Positions 1-11,670 of a stretch of 64,000 bases of DNA are shown piece after piece. The translations under genes and the position numbers were made by a program. Numbering within the stretch: position 1 is the first letter of the stretch; the number at the start of each line of letters is the position of its first letter. The notes below the pieces were generated by a model, which saw only the letters and a list, made by a program, of their open reading frames with translations, was not told the DNA's origin and did no database searches. The DNA comes from Ipomoea triloba (taxonomy: Eukaryota; Streptophyta; Magnoliopsida; Solanales; Convolvulaceae): the NCBI RefSeq assembly GCF_003576645.1, contig NC_044917.1, positions 5,808,945 through 5,872,944 of the forward strand. The letters are read 5' to 3'.

Positions 1-1723
1 AACAACCCAAAAAAAAAAAAAGAAAAAAAGAAGTCACAAGGTAGCACAAGTTGTTAGCTCTTGCGCTGAAATTTAGGTCTTGTTAGTGATTATCAAATTC
101 CTATTGTCTGATCATCTAATTTTTTTAATCATATCATTCATATTTAAATATTTATGATACAAATACAAAAGACGTGTTATTTGTTTTTTTTTATTAAAAC
201 GATAAATGTATAAATAAAATTATATTGTAATAATCAATCACTAAGTTAATAATTTCTAATGCACCAACATTATTAACCATGAATATATGCCGATACTTCT
301 TTTAACTCAAATTAAAAGTATATAATCTAAATCTAAATCTAAAAAAAAAAACATATGAGTAAATTCACATTAGTACCCTAATGTATGTATGTACTTCTAT
401 GCTTATTGGATTGTACATTGCGCTATAAAAAAATTATACTATTATTTTTACCGGACAAAATTATCTTTACATAGTTCAATTCCCGTTAGTATATACTAAA
501 TGCTATCATAATTATATTTAATCATTTATAATTTTTAAAATTCTTAAATAATTATTAATCGTATCATAATTATTACCTAAATTATTAATTATATTTTTTA
601 ATATAATAGGAATTTTACAACTATTCCGTATCATGCATAAAAAGGCTAATTTTTTAATATATGTGAACAAAAGTATAATAATAACACAATAACACCAACA
701 GAAAGTACTTGACTAAAATAAGGCCTGGCCAGGGGGTTAGATGTGACAGCTACATTTTCATTTCATTCTTTCATTGTAAGTAATAATAATATTTAAAAAA
801 AAAAAAAAACTACATAAACATGTTACTCCTTGGAGCCTGACTTAGCCTACAAGTTTAATCCATTAATTATTACAGGTAAAATAAACTAGACAACGAACAT
901 TAAAAAATATATACATTTTATTAACCGTGACAATATTCGTACAACAAATGATAGTAATCCAAATAAACCTCAACCTGACCTCATTCAGAACCAGTTTACC
1001 CAAAAACATTATTTGAAATCCCGAGTTCAGTGGTAACTCATTCACCCAAACCATGTAAAGGCCGGAATTTGTATGGTGTGAATTGGACAAAATTCCTATT
1101 TCCTTCCTTCTTGCGTGCATAATTCCTCCATTATTATTGGTATGGTATCACATTCCAGAATCCATCCAGATGCATCTTGCATTTGACTTCACCTAGAAGC
1201 CATGGAAAACGGCATTTAAACGCAGATATGTAGGGATCTTCTGAAGATTAAATATATTTCAATTAGTAATTGACTAATATATCATCAAAAACAGATTCAA
1301 TTAGTCGATTGGTTTTCAAATGAATCTCTGATGATGATGTCGCACGTTATTTGGTTGTTTCTTGAGAGAAATTAAGGTAGTTTTTGGGAGGGTTGAGGGC
1401 ACATGCATTGCATATGATCCAACTGCCGCCCGGGCCGACGTTTTATATTTTATAATTCTTCCCCAATTTTTGCAGAAAAATGTATCTGTAATGTGATGTA
1501 ATGAATGAGCTGAAAGCAGCTCACTGAACAACAAGTTGACATTTTCTGAACAACAACTACGACTTTGACTTCTACGCAAGTTTCTTGTGATATAATATAA
1601 TTTTATACTTCATTAATCTCCATGCACAACACATATATAAATTAGTATTCCTTCTCTAGAGCTAACTGCAAACTCACAAAACTGAAACCAGCAAAATCTG
1701 GGTATTTTTTTAATTTCTTCCCA
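1..1723. other. AT-rich intergenic region upstream of the P450
   Basis: No gene is visible on either strand. The short open frames are low-complexity, AT-rich and without recognisable motifs. The last 110 bases hold a likely core promoter for the P450: a TATA-like stretch (atatataaa) at about 1633-1641, followed by a short leader to the ATG at 1724. Confidence 0.6.
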
Positions 1724-3361
1724 ATGGATCTTGAAATGAACTTCAGTCTTTCTTTCTTTTTCTTGGCCTTGATTCCAATGGCGGTTGCTGCATTCCTGGT
1801 ACATTTCAAGGGGTATGAGAGCAGAAGCAAGAAGAAGCTACCACCTGGAGAAATGGGGCTTCCCTGGATAGGCGAAACGATAGATTTCTACAAGGCTCAA
1901 AAGAAGAACAAGCTGTTTGAGGAGTTTGTTCAACCGAGGATACACAAGTACGGCAAAACATTCAAAACGAGGATCATGGGGTCACCAACGGTGTTGGTGA
2001 ACGGAGCAGAGGCAAACAAGTTTTTTCTGTCCAATGAATTCAAGCTGGTTGTGAGCTCATGGCCTTCGTCGTCAGTTCAGCTGATGGGGAAGAATTCCAT
2101 CATGGAGAAACAGGGCGAAGCACACCGGTTCATTCGGGGGATTGTAGCCTCTAGCCTTGGCTGTTTAGGCCTGGAGACAATGGTGCCTAAAATATGCAAA
2201 ACTGTTCAGATGCATCTACACAATAACTGGCAGGGGAAACAGATAATCAGCCTCTTTCACCTCACAAAAATGTTGACTTTCAATATTGTGTTTGAATGCT
2301 TGTTAGGCATTGATGTGAAACCAGGGCTTTTAGACACATTCGAGAGAGTCCTGGAAGGTGTGTTTGCTCCCCCAATCGCGTTTCCTGGCTCCAAGTTTTC
2401 AAGGGCCAAAGGAGCAAGATTAGAGATAGAGAAGATGCTGATCAATGTTGTGAGAAAAAAGAAGGAAGAAATTGACGTTCATGGAGAAAAAGAAGAAGAA
2501 ACACTACTTTCCAGATTAGTAACAGCTATGATAAACGGGGAGATAAGTGAGGAAGAGGTGGTTGACAACATAGTTCTGCTAGTTTTCGCAGCACATGATA
2601 CTACTACTTTTGCTATAGCCATGACATTCAGAATGTTGGCTCAACATCCAAACGCCTATTCTCTTCTCCTTCAAGGTATTCCACTCTCTTAGCAATTAGC
2701 ATAGCCAATAATGAATTCTTTCTCCTTGTACATCTAAAATTAATCTCACCTCTACCAATTTTATATATGCCAGAACATGAAAGTATCTTAAGCAATAAAA
2801 GACCAGATGATGAACTCTTATCATTGGAAGACACAAAGAATATGAAATATACCTGGCAGGTTGCTCGCGAAAGCATGAGGCTGTTCCCTCCAATATTTGG
2901 CTCTTTCAGAAAGGCAACTGCAGATATTGAATATGAAGGGTTTACCATTCCTAGAGGCTGGAAGGTGAAATACTGATTGGTAGTCTAATTTAAAGGGTGA
3001 AAATCCGTCATTTTTGAATACATTACAATCTAATGGTTTTCATGCTTTTAATATGCAGGTACTATGGACCACATATGGAACACATTACGATGCAGAGCAC
3101 TTTCAAGACCCTCTGAAGTTTGATCCAAGTAGGTTTGAGGAGCCAATTCAAGTTCAACCTTATGCATATATACCATTTGGGGGAGGGCCAAGGTTGTGTG
3201 CAGGCTACCAACTGGCAAAGCTAAATATACTAATTTTTGTGCATTATGTGGTAACCCAATACAACTGGTCCTTGATAAATCCCGATGAGCCTATTACCAT
3301 GGATCCCCTTCCATTCCCTTCCCAAGGAATGAATATCAAAATTTCCCCCAAATTGAAATAA
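1724..3361 (+). CDS. Cytochrome P450, CYP85 clan (CYP718/CYP716-like)
   Basis: Haem-thiolate monooxygenase, probably anchored in the ER membrane and acting on a terpenoid or steroid-like substrate that cannot be named. Three exons with GT-AG introns: 1724-2675, 2774-2964 and 3059-3361, giving 481 residues, normal for the family. The N-terminus is a hydrophobic anchor (about residues 8-25) followed by the hinge PPGEMGLPWIGE. The I-helix oxygen-binding motif AAHDTT lies at 289-294, the ExxR motif (ESMR) at 350-353, a PERF-like FDPSRF at 402-407, and the haem loop FGGGPRLCAG at 421-430 with Cys428 as ligand. All key residues are present, so the gene looks functional. The family placement rests on overall resemblance to CYP716/CYP718 proteins. 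It converges with the phosphatase gene downstream, and a TATA-like box lies about 90 bp before the start. Confidence 0.93.
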
Positions 3362-3663
3362 ATCATGGATTTTGTATGTTACAATGAGATTGTTAATCTG
3401 ATTTCTGTGTATAATAGCATTTATTACATCACATTTAATACAATGCATTTACTTTATTTAGTTTCCATACATCAACATCCCGTGTATAACTAAAAGAACT
3501 TTATAAACAGTTAAACACACCTTAGCCTGCTAAGACAGCATTCAAATTTTGAGGATGAATCAGAAATATTTTCATGTTCTTCCAGTACTAGCAGCAAAGA
3601 ATGGAAACTATAGCTATTGGTATAAAATGTTTTATCATTTTACCATAAAGGCATTTCCTCTTT
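3362..3663. other. Convergent intergenic spacer
   Basis: Short spacer between the 3' ends of the P450 (plus) and the phosphatase gene (minus). It should hold both 3' untranslated regions; nothing else is evident. Confidence 0.6.
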
Positions 3664-5148
3664 CTATAGTGGTTTGTCTTTTACACACAGCATGTAATCG
3701 GGAAGAAGTTCGTGTGTTATTGGCTTCAGCCCCTTTCTGGACCAATGTTTCATAAGAGCCCTTTCTATTACCCTAACCTGCAAGCATTTTGGCTCAGCAT
3801 AAGAAAGATATTCTGTATGAAAGAAAGGAGTCATATGGGAGCAAAAAAGAATTTAATTTCCATTTTACTCCTAAAAGGGAATGCCTATTCAGGCATAATT
3901 ATAGGGTATAAATAAGACAGTAGGTTTTCAACAGTGATCAAATAAAATTTCATTCAGGCCATGACAAAAGGAAAATAAGATAGAACAACCTGTTGTACTA
4001 TAAACGGCTCCTCAGCAAGACTTAATGGCTCTGTCAAAATAGTTAGGAAACCATTTCTGTTTCCATATGCAATGTCTGTCAAGGGTCGATCACCAACCTA
4101 CCACAGGCTTAATCAAGTTATAGAGTATTCATCGAGAGGGCAAATATGAAATACAATTCAACCAAATCACAGGTTTATTTCATACCATGATAAGTTTTGA
4201 TGATTCACAACCAAAGTGCTGTTCAATTTCTTCAGCTGTTCCAGCTGGCTTCTTCATTTCTGAAATTTATATTAGATTAACAAACTAAGCAAACTTAAAT
4301 TTCATGTAACGTCATTCGTATAGTGCAATCAAAATAGTCATTCTATGGGGTAACCCCAACCAAGTTAGTCGGACTGATGACTTGGTAACCATAAGGTTAC
4401 AAAGCTCGACTCCCAGCAAGAGCGGCCTATTGACCTTCTTGGTTTGAGCCAGTAGGCAACCTAGGCTGGCTATCTCCTTGAGGTCCTTCGCCGGCTAGGG
4501 TCACAAATGGGGTGTAGCCCGTGCACACGCTCAGATAGTGGCGGCAGGTTTTCTAGTCACTCTATATAATTTCAAAACTCCTAGTTGCCTAGTTGGTCCC
4601 CAGAAAGCCATGGTATGGTTGAATTTGTAAGTAATAGAATAAAATTTGAACAGCTTATAAGGCAAGCAAGAACTTACTATGCCTGATTACTTTAATCCCA
4701 ATTGCACGCTCAAGAATCATAGCTTTTTTTCCATCAGGATCATATTCATATAGTCCTACAATTTAACCAAAACGTGTATACCCTGAGTTTAATGGAAATC
4801 AGAAAAACCAAAATTGAATAATGCCCAGAAAAGCGTTAGGGAATTGCCTGCAGAGTTGCTGAAAACCGCGATGTTGTTGCCGAAGAGAGCTTTGCAGTGT
4901 TGTATGGATGATTCGAGAGGCGGCCATAAGCCCAACGAGTAAGCAGCAGTGATTGTGTTGTCCTTATCAAAGACAACCCCTTGAAAGCCCCTTCTCTTCA
5001 GCTCACCCCAATCAATGTACCTAATATCCGGCACAGAGACATGTGGGATAATCAAATGCTTGTCTTTGCGGAAAATCTCAAGAGAAGAAGCGATGCCCTC
5101 CACGTTAATCCTCTGCCCCAAAGCTGCTTTCAGCTCTTTCCACCACAT
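3664..5148 (-). CDS. PGPP1: HAD phosphatase, phosphatidylglycerophosphate phosphatase-like
   Basis: YqeG-type HAD phosphatase related to Arabidopsis PGPP1, which dephosphorylates phosphatidylglycerophosphate to phosphatidylglycerol in plastids and mitochondria. Five exons read from the minus strand: 5148-4848, 4755-4678, 4259-4186, 4097-3990 and 3777-3664, giving 224 residues. All HAD motifs are present: FDKDNT (nucleophile Asp61, acid Asp63), SNSAG (Ser97), KKPAG (Lys129/130) and GDRPLTD (153-159). The ATG at 5148 (MWWKELKAALGQ) was chosen because homologues start similarly. The open frame runs upstream to a TTG at 5181, but a stop precedes it and it has no ATG. No clear transit peptide is seen, so a missed upstream exon is possible. 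Intron 1 appears to use a GC donor (CAG|GCAATT). Intron 2 (4260-4677) carries a SINE in antisense. Confidence 0.9.
4347..4554 (+). mobile_element. tRNA-derived SINE inside the PGPP1-like intron 2
   Basis: About 208 bp flanked by an 11-bp target-site duplication, agtcattctat at 4336-4346 and agtcactctat at 4555-4565 (one mismatch). The left end holds pol III promoter-like boxes: an A-box-like accaagttagtcgg near 4359-4372 and a B-box-like agctcgactcc near 4403-4413. The rest is more GC-rich than the host intron. It lies antisense to the host gene. The family (possibly Au-like) is not asserted. Confidence 0.78.
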
Positions 5149-5965
5149 GTCTGTGAAACGACGTTTGAATCGTCTTCCCAATACTATATTCCCTTCTCCG
5201 AATTACAGATGCAGGGTTTTTCTTGATCCGGGTCTACGGGGCAGCGGCGCTTATTCTGAGTAACTGAGAAAATGGTGGGGCGAATAGTTTTCTTGGGGAA
5301 AGAAGCTAGTAAACGGTAAAAGTGAATAGAAATGGATTTATGAGCAGCAATGGTTATTCTGAGTAACTGATGTAAACGGTAAACAGCATAGTGTAGACTG
5401 TAGAATACAGACTTATTTTCTTAGGTTTAAACCATAAATATGAGGCTCTTTAGGTGAGAAGAGAAGAGATAAATTATTATATATAAATTTAAATTTAGAT
5501 ATTTGTTGAGTCACTATCTTCACACTTAATTTTTCAATCATTGAGTTATGTTCGGTGAAATATGAATTTAAACTTAAGTTTTTGTTGAGTTACTGTCTCC
5601 ACAATTAATTATTGACTTATGTCTTACGAGATATAAATTTAATCTCACGTATATGTTAAGTTACCATCTCTACAATCAACCTTTCAATCATTAAGTTATG
5701 CCCCGAAAATGAGAGAGTTGCTTTTTTATTTTAAGGGATTAACCTATTAACTTGAATCAAAATCTATCTAGTAATTTGTTAAAATTGATCTAGTCTGACA
5801 GTGCCGGTAATTGAGTCAAATGCATCATTGCTAGAGTTTCTAGCATACAACCAATTCTGAAACAATACTTTTACACCAGAACATAGTTCTTATAGTTTAG
5901 TTAGTTATTGAATGGTAAATTATAAATGAAATCACTGATTTCAGTTTTGATAGTGTTTAAGCTTG
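5149..5965. repeat. PGPP1-like upstream region with degenerate ~80-bp tandem repeat
   Basis: The first part must hold the promoter and leader of the minus-strand phosphatase gene. From about 5470 to 5705 there are three diverged units of roughly 75-85 bp. Each contains an ATATAAATTTAA-like start, TTGTTGAGTTAC, TCTCCACAATTAA and a TCAATCATTGAGTTATG-like end. No coding potential is seen. Confidence 0.55.
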
Positions 5966-5970
5966 GAGGA

Positions 5971-7549
5971 TGATAAGTGCAAAAGACGCCACTTTTACAA
6001 GGTTGTTCTAGGATCATCTTGCGCACAATTGAAAGCTTTTATGTTTGATTTGGCCCTTAATTGCATTAAAATGATTGTTATTGCCATTGGACCCCGTTCC
6101 ACGTTTGGTTAATCATTTTGTAGGTAAAACGATATGCAAAAAGGTGGAAAATGGCATGGATTTCGGAGATAGATTCATGGGCCGAAGTTGGAGCAAAGAC
6201 CATGCCATGGACGCGCGTCCGCCCCTGCGTCCGAAATATCGTCCTCTGAAGTTTTGCACAGCAGAGTAGAAGTCTGCTGTGGACGCGCAGTGGACGCAGG
6301 GTGGACGCCCGCGTCTAATTTCCAGCTCTCTGAAGTTTGAGAAGTTTGATGTGGACGCGCTCTGGACGCGGGGTGGACGCCCGCGTCCAATTTTCAAGCC
6401 TCTGAAGTTTCAAAGTTTGTGCAGCAGAAGTCACGCTGGACGCGCGTCCAGCTGTGCGTCCATCGCGTAACTTTTGGCGGTTGGGCGAGGTTTAAAAGGG
6501 GAATTGAGCCATTTTGCAGAGGGATCCCAACACACTTCCACCTTAGATCAGTTTAGGAAATTCTCTCTCTAGATTTAGGTCTCAGTTCCTTACACTTCCA
6601 AAGCTCAATTTCAATCTAAATTCTTGTTTCCTAGTTAGATCTAGTGGAAATTCTACATTTCAACATGGTATTGATCAGATTGATTGAAGATTCTACTTTC
6701 AATTCAAGTAATATTCCAATTTCTACTCTTGTTATTCCATTCTTAGTTTTGATTTGATTGATTGAGTTGATTTGATTTGTGCATTGATTTGTGATTTGAT
6801 TTTGATTCAAGTTGCTTAGAGTTGCTCAATTGCATTTATGATTTCTATTCTAGAGATGTGTAGCTAATTCCTTTGTGGATTTGGATCAATTGAACATGCA
6901 TGTTGTCTCTTGAGCTCTACTATCTTAAATCTATGGTTGATTGATGCTTATTGGATGTTTGATTGTGATTTGGGGTGTACGTTTGGACTCTATGCCAACT
7001 AGGCCGGTTGCACTAGAGAATTAGGGTAAAAAGCATTCACCTATGAGAATAGGGATTGTTTAAAGACCTCACCAATCACATTTCCCTCTCACCTTTGAGA
7101 AAAGGGAGAGTGGAAGACAAGAGGCACATAAAGTGTTTGACAAAATGCCTCTTTTAGCCTAGTGATCATGAGAATGACATTACGGTTTAAGAGAGAGTCC
7201 ATTGACCACGAGAGTGGCAATGGTGCTTGTGATGACCTTGTCTTATGTGAGTCCGATAAGTGATTTCACGCCCTAGTACTATAGGAAATCAAGAGAGTAC
7301 ATGTTTGTTAGGTTGGTCCAAATCCTCCTTCCAAATTGATTGTTTCTCATTCTTTACCTTTGTTTGGTTTCCTTTAGCATGATACACACACCCTCTATCA
7401 TAGGATTAGCTTTCGAAAACTAGGTGCTCTTGTGATTAATCCCTTGCTTACCGATTCCTTCCTTGCCTTTCCTTTGAGAACAATACTCGGGAACTTCTTC
7501 CCGTTTTAACACCTACTTCTTTCCATCCACCGCGAAAACTACATCATCA
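5971..7549. mobile_element. Solo LTR of a retrotransposon (copy 1)
   Basis: A 1,579-bp element starting TGATAAGTGCAAAAG and ending CTACATCATCA (TG...CA termini). It is flanked by a perfect 5-bp target-site duplication, gagga, at 5966-5970 and 7550-7554. No internal domain, primer-binding site or gag-pol reading frame is present, so this is an LTR left after recombination between two LTRs. It holds a GC-rich GGACGC-repeat block, then TTTAAAA at about 6491 (possible core promoter). A diverged second copy lies at 35.3-38.0 kb. The superfamily is not determined. Confidence 0.85.
6209..6461. repeat. GC-rich GGACGC/GCGTCC cluster inside the solo LTR
   Basis: By eye there are eight GGACGC and five GCGTCC hexamers in about 250 bp, including self-complementary GGACGCGCGTCC near both ends, in an otherwise AT-rich region. 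Open frames here (repeated TRGGRPR-like peptides) follow from the repeat and are not treated as protein genes. The homologous block in the second LTR is at about 35493-35787. Confidence 0.7.
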
Positions 7550-7737
7550 GAGGACAAGGACTCACACCTTTGTGAACAAAATTGTTTGAAATTAATTGGA
7601 ATTATATATGCATAGTAACAAGAATAAAAGAATTTCATTAATTTAGTAAATACAATACTTTACATTACAGTGGATAACAAATTAAAGAATCACAATCCCA
7701 AACAATCTTAAGCTGCTAGGATAAGCTTATAATAAGA

Positions 7738-8711
7738 TCAGAATCTTGAGTTCTTGCACTCTGCAGGAAAAGTACCTCCAGGAAACCTCTTGGAATCCGC
7801 ACAATAATTGTAAACCATATGTTTGCTTTGCACCCATCTCAACCTATTCCTCCCACGCGCATCAACATCCTGCGTCTGCCACGCCTGTTTGTTGCTCACC
7901 GGATCGGCGGATGACTTGGAATCGCAAGAGGACCGGCCGCCGGAGACGACGCAGGCATCAATATTGAAGTTCCGGTAGTAAACCGTGAAGGGCGCCTTAG
8001 TCCAATCAGTCTTGACAAGGCCCCCCTGCGTAGCCCAGTCGTCTGCGTTCCATAAGCTGCAGTAGACTCTCATGGGCTGATTCTTGGGGAAAGGGACCCC
8101 CATGCTCTCATGGTTCCGGTAAACTCTGATGGGAATGTTGTCCACCAGAAAGATGATGCGCTGAGAGTTCCAAACAATGGAGTAAGTGTGGAAGGCGGTG
8201 GTGGGGTCGAACCAGAGATGGAATTGCTGCTCCCTGCCTCCTTTCCCTTGAGAATATACATTGGTGTGGATGGTGTAAGGCTGGCCGGAGACATTGCCCA
8301 GGAATTCGAAATCAATTTCGTCATGCCTGTCTCCTAGAGAAGATAACTGCATTTATATTCCATCGTATCATTCCGGATTAGTCTGGTGTAAGCTGAGAAA
8401 TCTAATATAACTAATCAAAATAATTAAATAAATAAACTTACGTAGAAAGTGGTGACGGTTCCAGCAGAGTTGTCGGAGATAAGCTTGAGCTGCATATCAA
8501 ATCTGCCGAAAAGATATTCGTTGGTGGATTGGAAGCCGGAACCTGATTCTCTGTCGAGAGTAAGAGCGGCCATGGTGCCGCCCTGCATCACTTTACCCCG
8601 TCCATTGCCAAAATACATCTGAACGTCCTGGTTGAAATTTGCAGCCATGGCGGCTGCCACCAAACAAGCCGCCATAAGAAGCTGCAGGAATAAGGAAACT
8701 TGAGATGCCAT
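7738..8711 (-). CDS. XTH: Xyloglucan endotransglucosylase/hydrolase, XTH-A (two exons)
   Basis: Secreted GH16 enzyme that cleaves and re-ligates xyloglucan in the cell wall during expansion. Two exons on the minus strand, 8711-8442 and 8346-7738, giving 292 residues (family norm about 280-300). A signal peptide covers residues 1-23 (ends AAAMA before ANFNQDV). The catalytic motif [11 protein letters not shown] lies at 98-108 with nucleophile Glu100 and acid/base Glu104, followed by an N-glycosylation site NVS. The C-terminal XET region carries paired cysteines ([18 protein letters not shown]). It lacks the second intron found in D, E, G and H. It is the only complete minus-strand XTH here, divergent from B about 3.1 kb away. 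Nearest relatives are probably the Arabidopsis XTH22-25 (TCH4) group; the exact orthologue is not assigned. Confidence 0.95.
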
Positions 8712-8779
8712 TTGATATATTTGTGAAGAATAATAAGATATGATGGTGTGAGCTGATGGATGGCCAACAGAACAAGAAG

Positions 8780-8815
8780 CTCTATATATACACGCTGAGA
8801 AGGAAGGATCCGAGA
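8780..8815 (-). promoter_or_regulatory. XTH-A core promoter with shared XTH box
   Basis: Read on the minus strand: GGATCCTTCCTTCTCAGC (about 8794-8811), then GTGTATATATAGAG (TATA at about 8782-8790), roughly 70 bp before the ATG. The same box and order occur before B and C and, diverged, before D and E. Confidence 0.6.
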
Positions 8816-8859
8816 AAAATTAAAGGGAGTGAGCTGGAAAAGGGTGGGTAGCTGCAAAT

Positions 8860-9982
8860 CAAAAGTGTTTTTGAATGATAATAATAATGAATAAAGTTGG
8901 TATGCGTGTGGGGTTTGAGTTTTTTATTATTGTGTGGGTAAGTAGATGGAGCGGGTTGAGTCATCGCACTGGATACAGCTTTGCTACATCTGTAAAAAAG
9001 TTGGATCTACACAGTTGCATCTGTGATTCAATAATCGTACGTGATCCGTGTTGCCTTTCATTGTTTATTCAAAACAAAAATTAAAATCCCAATAATATTT
9101 TCAAATTTCAACAAATGCGCTAGCTAATTGAATCTTTAAGAAATTAATCACTTTTTTTTTTTGGGTTTTTCCCAAGGTATCCCTCCAGCTAACAGCTAGA
9201 AGACTAACCTCCGTCCCAACTGTCAGCACACTAAGTGGTAAGGGACGACTGGCCAAATGATTTGTTCCCTTCACTTTGAATCTTTAAAAAATTAATCACT
9301 TTGATTACTCATAATAAATACATAATATCCCGAGAAATTTTATGATACTTTATCACGGGATACAAAAGATTTTTTATTAATAAAATAAGAGAGTACTAAA
9401 TATAAATTAATAAGACAAAATACATATCCCGTAGCACCGCCTAAAGCAAAATATGAATGATCTAGTTTCTCCTATTTACCAGGCAAAGCCAGCTAATTAT
9501 TTGGAGGCTAGGTTTTCACTTTTCAATGGATCTTAAATCTAAACCTCCAAACACGCCTCAAACTGTTCCTGCTGCCTCAACAATCTGGCCATGGCCATGT
9601 TAATTCTCTGACAAATTCTTCATCTTTCAAACACACGTCGAGATTCTCAAGAGCATTATAATTTTAAAAATTATCGATGTATTATTGTTTATCTGCAAAA
9701 TTCGTTACAAGCATGCCTGCATGTATAAAATAAATAAATAAAATACAACGTTAATGTTGAGGTGACGAACATTATTCTCATAAAAAAAATGTTACGTGTT
9801 AGAGTTAAGTTTCATATATTGTTGTATGACAATTTAAATGTAACCCGATACATACAAGATCAATTAAGAAACTAAAATAAGGATTAGGTTCTAAACGTGT
9901 GGTAAGTAGGGATTGAGTGGTTGTTTATATATGAACGTTATTTACGAAACAAATAAATTAAGTGTGCCAATTTTCTAATTAA
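8860..9982. other. A-B intergenic region, proximal part
   Basis: No gene seen. Stretches at about 8900-9060 match the upstream region of XTH-C (for example the gttgagtcatcgcactggata segment, shared shorter strings only). Stretches at 9420-9600 and 9750-9785 match 15340-15500 and 15690-15725 upstream of the XTH scar. This marks the region as one half of a duplicated block. Confidence 0.55.
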
Positions 9983-11219
9983 TCTATACTATTAATAAAA
10001 ACAATATCCTCAGTTTTAACTTCCCACCCAAAACAGACCTATAATATTATGGTTTGCGTAATATTGTAAAATATAGTAATACAATTCCTATCCCTAATAC
10101 AATTGTAAACTAAAATAGAATTCCTAATAAAATATAGTTTTCCCTACGTTCCTATTCGTAATACAATTCTAGACTAGAATTACTAATGGTAATAATTCAG
10201 TATATATATTTCTCTGCAATGCAATCTATACTATTAATAAAAATAATATCCTCAGTTTTAACTTGTATTATGGTATGGTGCGTAATATTGTACAAAATAT
10301 GTACAAAATATGAAAATTCAACCCGCAAGGCTCGTGCATGCAGGTGTCGGCGCACGAGTCAAGCCTTTTTAAGTTCATTTTGGGATTTCATTTGCACCCC
10401 CTCGAGAGAGAAAGCCTCTATGCTATACAATTCAATAAGCCTTAGAAAAACTCTTGTATAAGTAGTGGTGCAAACCACTTCTCAAACCAATGTGGGCCGA
10501 AAGTTACTTGAAATGTTTTTTTCTATATTTTTCTAACTCAAATGGGTCAACTTTGAGAACCAATTTCTCATTCACCCATTATCAGTTTTGAGCGTACAAT
10601 ATATCAATCTTTTCGTCTAACTACGAAGAACATGAATCCACGTTGACCCGACCCAAATCGAAAGTGGACCCCACATATATTTGTACCACAATATTGCCAG
10701 TAAAATGCCATTTTATGCTAATTTTTTTCCAACAGTTATTTGTCCAGAGAATATCAACGTGTTGAAGGAAGAAGATGATATATAGTGAAGGGCAATATCA
10801 TCTTCACTATATATCATCTTCTTCCTCCAACACAACGCTCTACGGTCAACCAACAATTACTCAATTGATTATCCCATTACTCCCATGTAAATTTTTTCTC
10901 TAATATAGTTATACTTACTGAATATCAAAATATAAGTGTACCTCAAGATCTTGCAATAACTAACCGACAAGTAATTAAATTAATGAATATGATGCAATAA
11001 TGTAAATTATCTACCTATTGCATTTATACACTTATTTTAGAACACTGAATTTTTGTGATATTTGTTGCATGCAAGGAAGACTCATACTATAATTGCATTT
11101 ATACACTTATTCATACTTATATTTGATGTTATAATTTCTATAATTGTATATCAATTCAAATATTTCTTAAAATATTATAACAAATTCATTCCGGGCAACG
11201 CACGGGTGAAAATACCAGT
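9983..11219 (+). mobile_element. Helitron-like non-autonomous element, possibly nested
   Basis: The left end TCTATACTATTAATAAAA at 9983 and the right-end region CCGGGCAACGCACGGG (11191-11206) followed by AATACCAGTA resemble plant Helitron termini: 5' TC, and a GC-rich hairpin-like motif close to the 3' CTRR-type end. A second copy of the left terminus at 10225 suggests two nested or truncated elements. No Rep/helicase gene is present. It sits in the A-B interval and is absent from the paralogous interval before C, which supports insertion after the block duplication. The exact ends are uncertain. Confidence 0.55.
10759..10833. repeat. Long near-perfect hairpin
   Basis: Two 32-nt arms (10759-10790 and 10802-10833) are reverse complements with one mismatch, separated by an 11-nt loop. 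Transcribed RNA would form a strong stem-loop. It lies inside the Helitron-like element. It may be a foldback relic or a small-RNA source; no known miRNA is recognised. Confidence 0.75.
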
Positions 11220-11670
11220 ATGCAATAATACAAGGATTGAGATAGAGTTGTCATAGATCAACATGACAAATCATGTCCTAATATGCTAATGCCATTTGAT
11301 TAATTTGGTGTGCATTAATTAATTAAAAAATAGCCATAATATTGCATGCTCTTCGTTTAATTGTCTTTTCATTTTAATATATCTCAATATTTTATATTTT
11401 TATTTAAAAAATATATTTCAGTATTAGGGTTAGAAGCTTAGAGGAAGCTTGCATTTGTGGCATTGTGGGTGGGTTGGGGACAAAATCCGTGTCTGAATAT
11501 ATAATTATATATCATCATACATTATATAGAGGAAGAAATTTTATTTTTATTTTTTATTAGAGGTGCGAAGACCAACTTTATTTGTTATTGTGATTACTCC
11601 AACACTTGAATCGCTTTGATTCGCAACGACTAAAAAAGAAGCCGCCAGCCATCTCCAGCTCAGCTCACTC

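Noticed and set aside
5149..5181. Start of the PGPP1-like protein at 5181
   Set aside because: The codon there is TTG, and homologues begin at the MWW Met; an upstream exon remains possible but was not found.
8110..8337. Antisense open frames over XTH exons (also 12218-12445, 17573-17800, 19902-20114)
   Set aside because: Shadows of conserved XTH coding sequence; they recur only because the sense exons are conserved.
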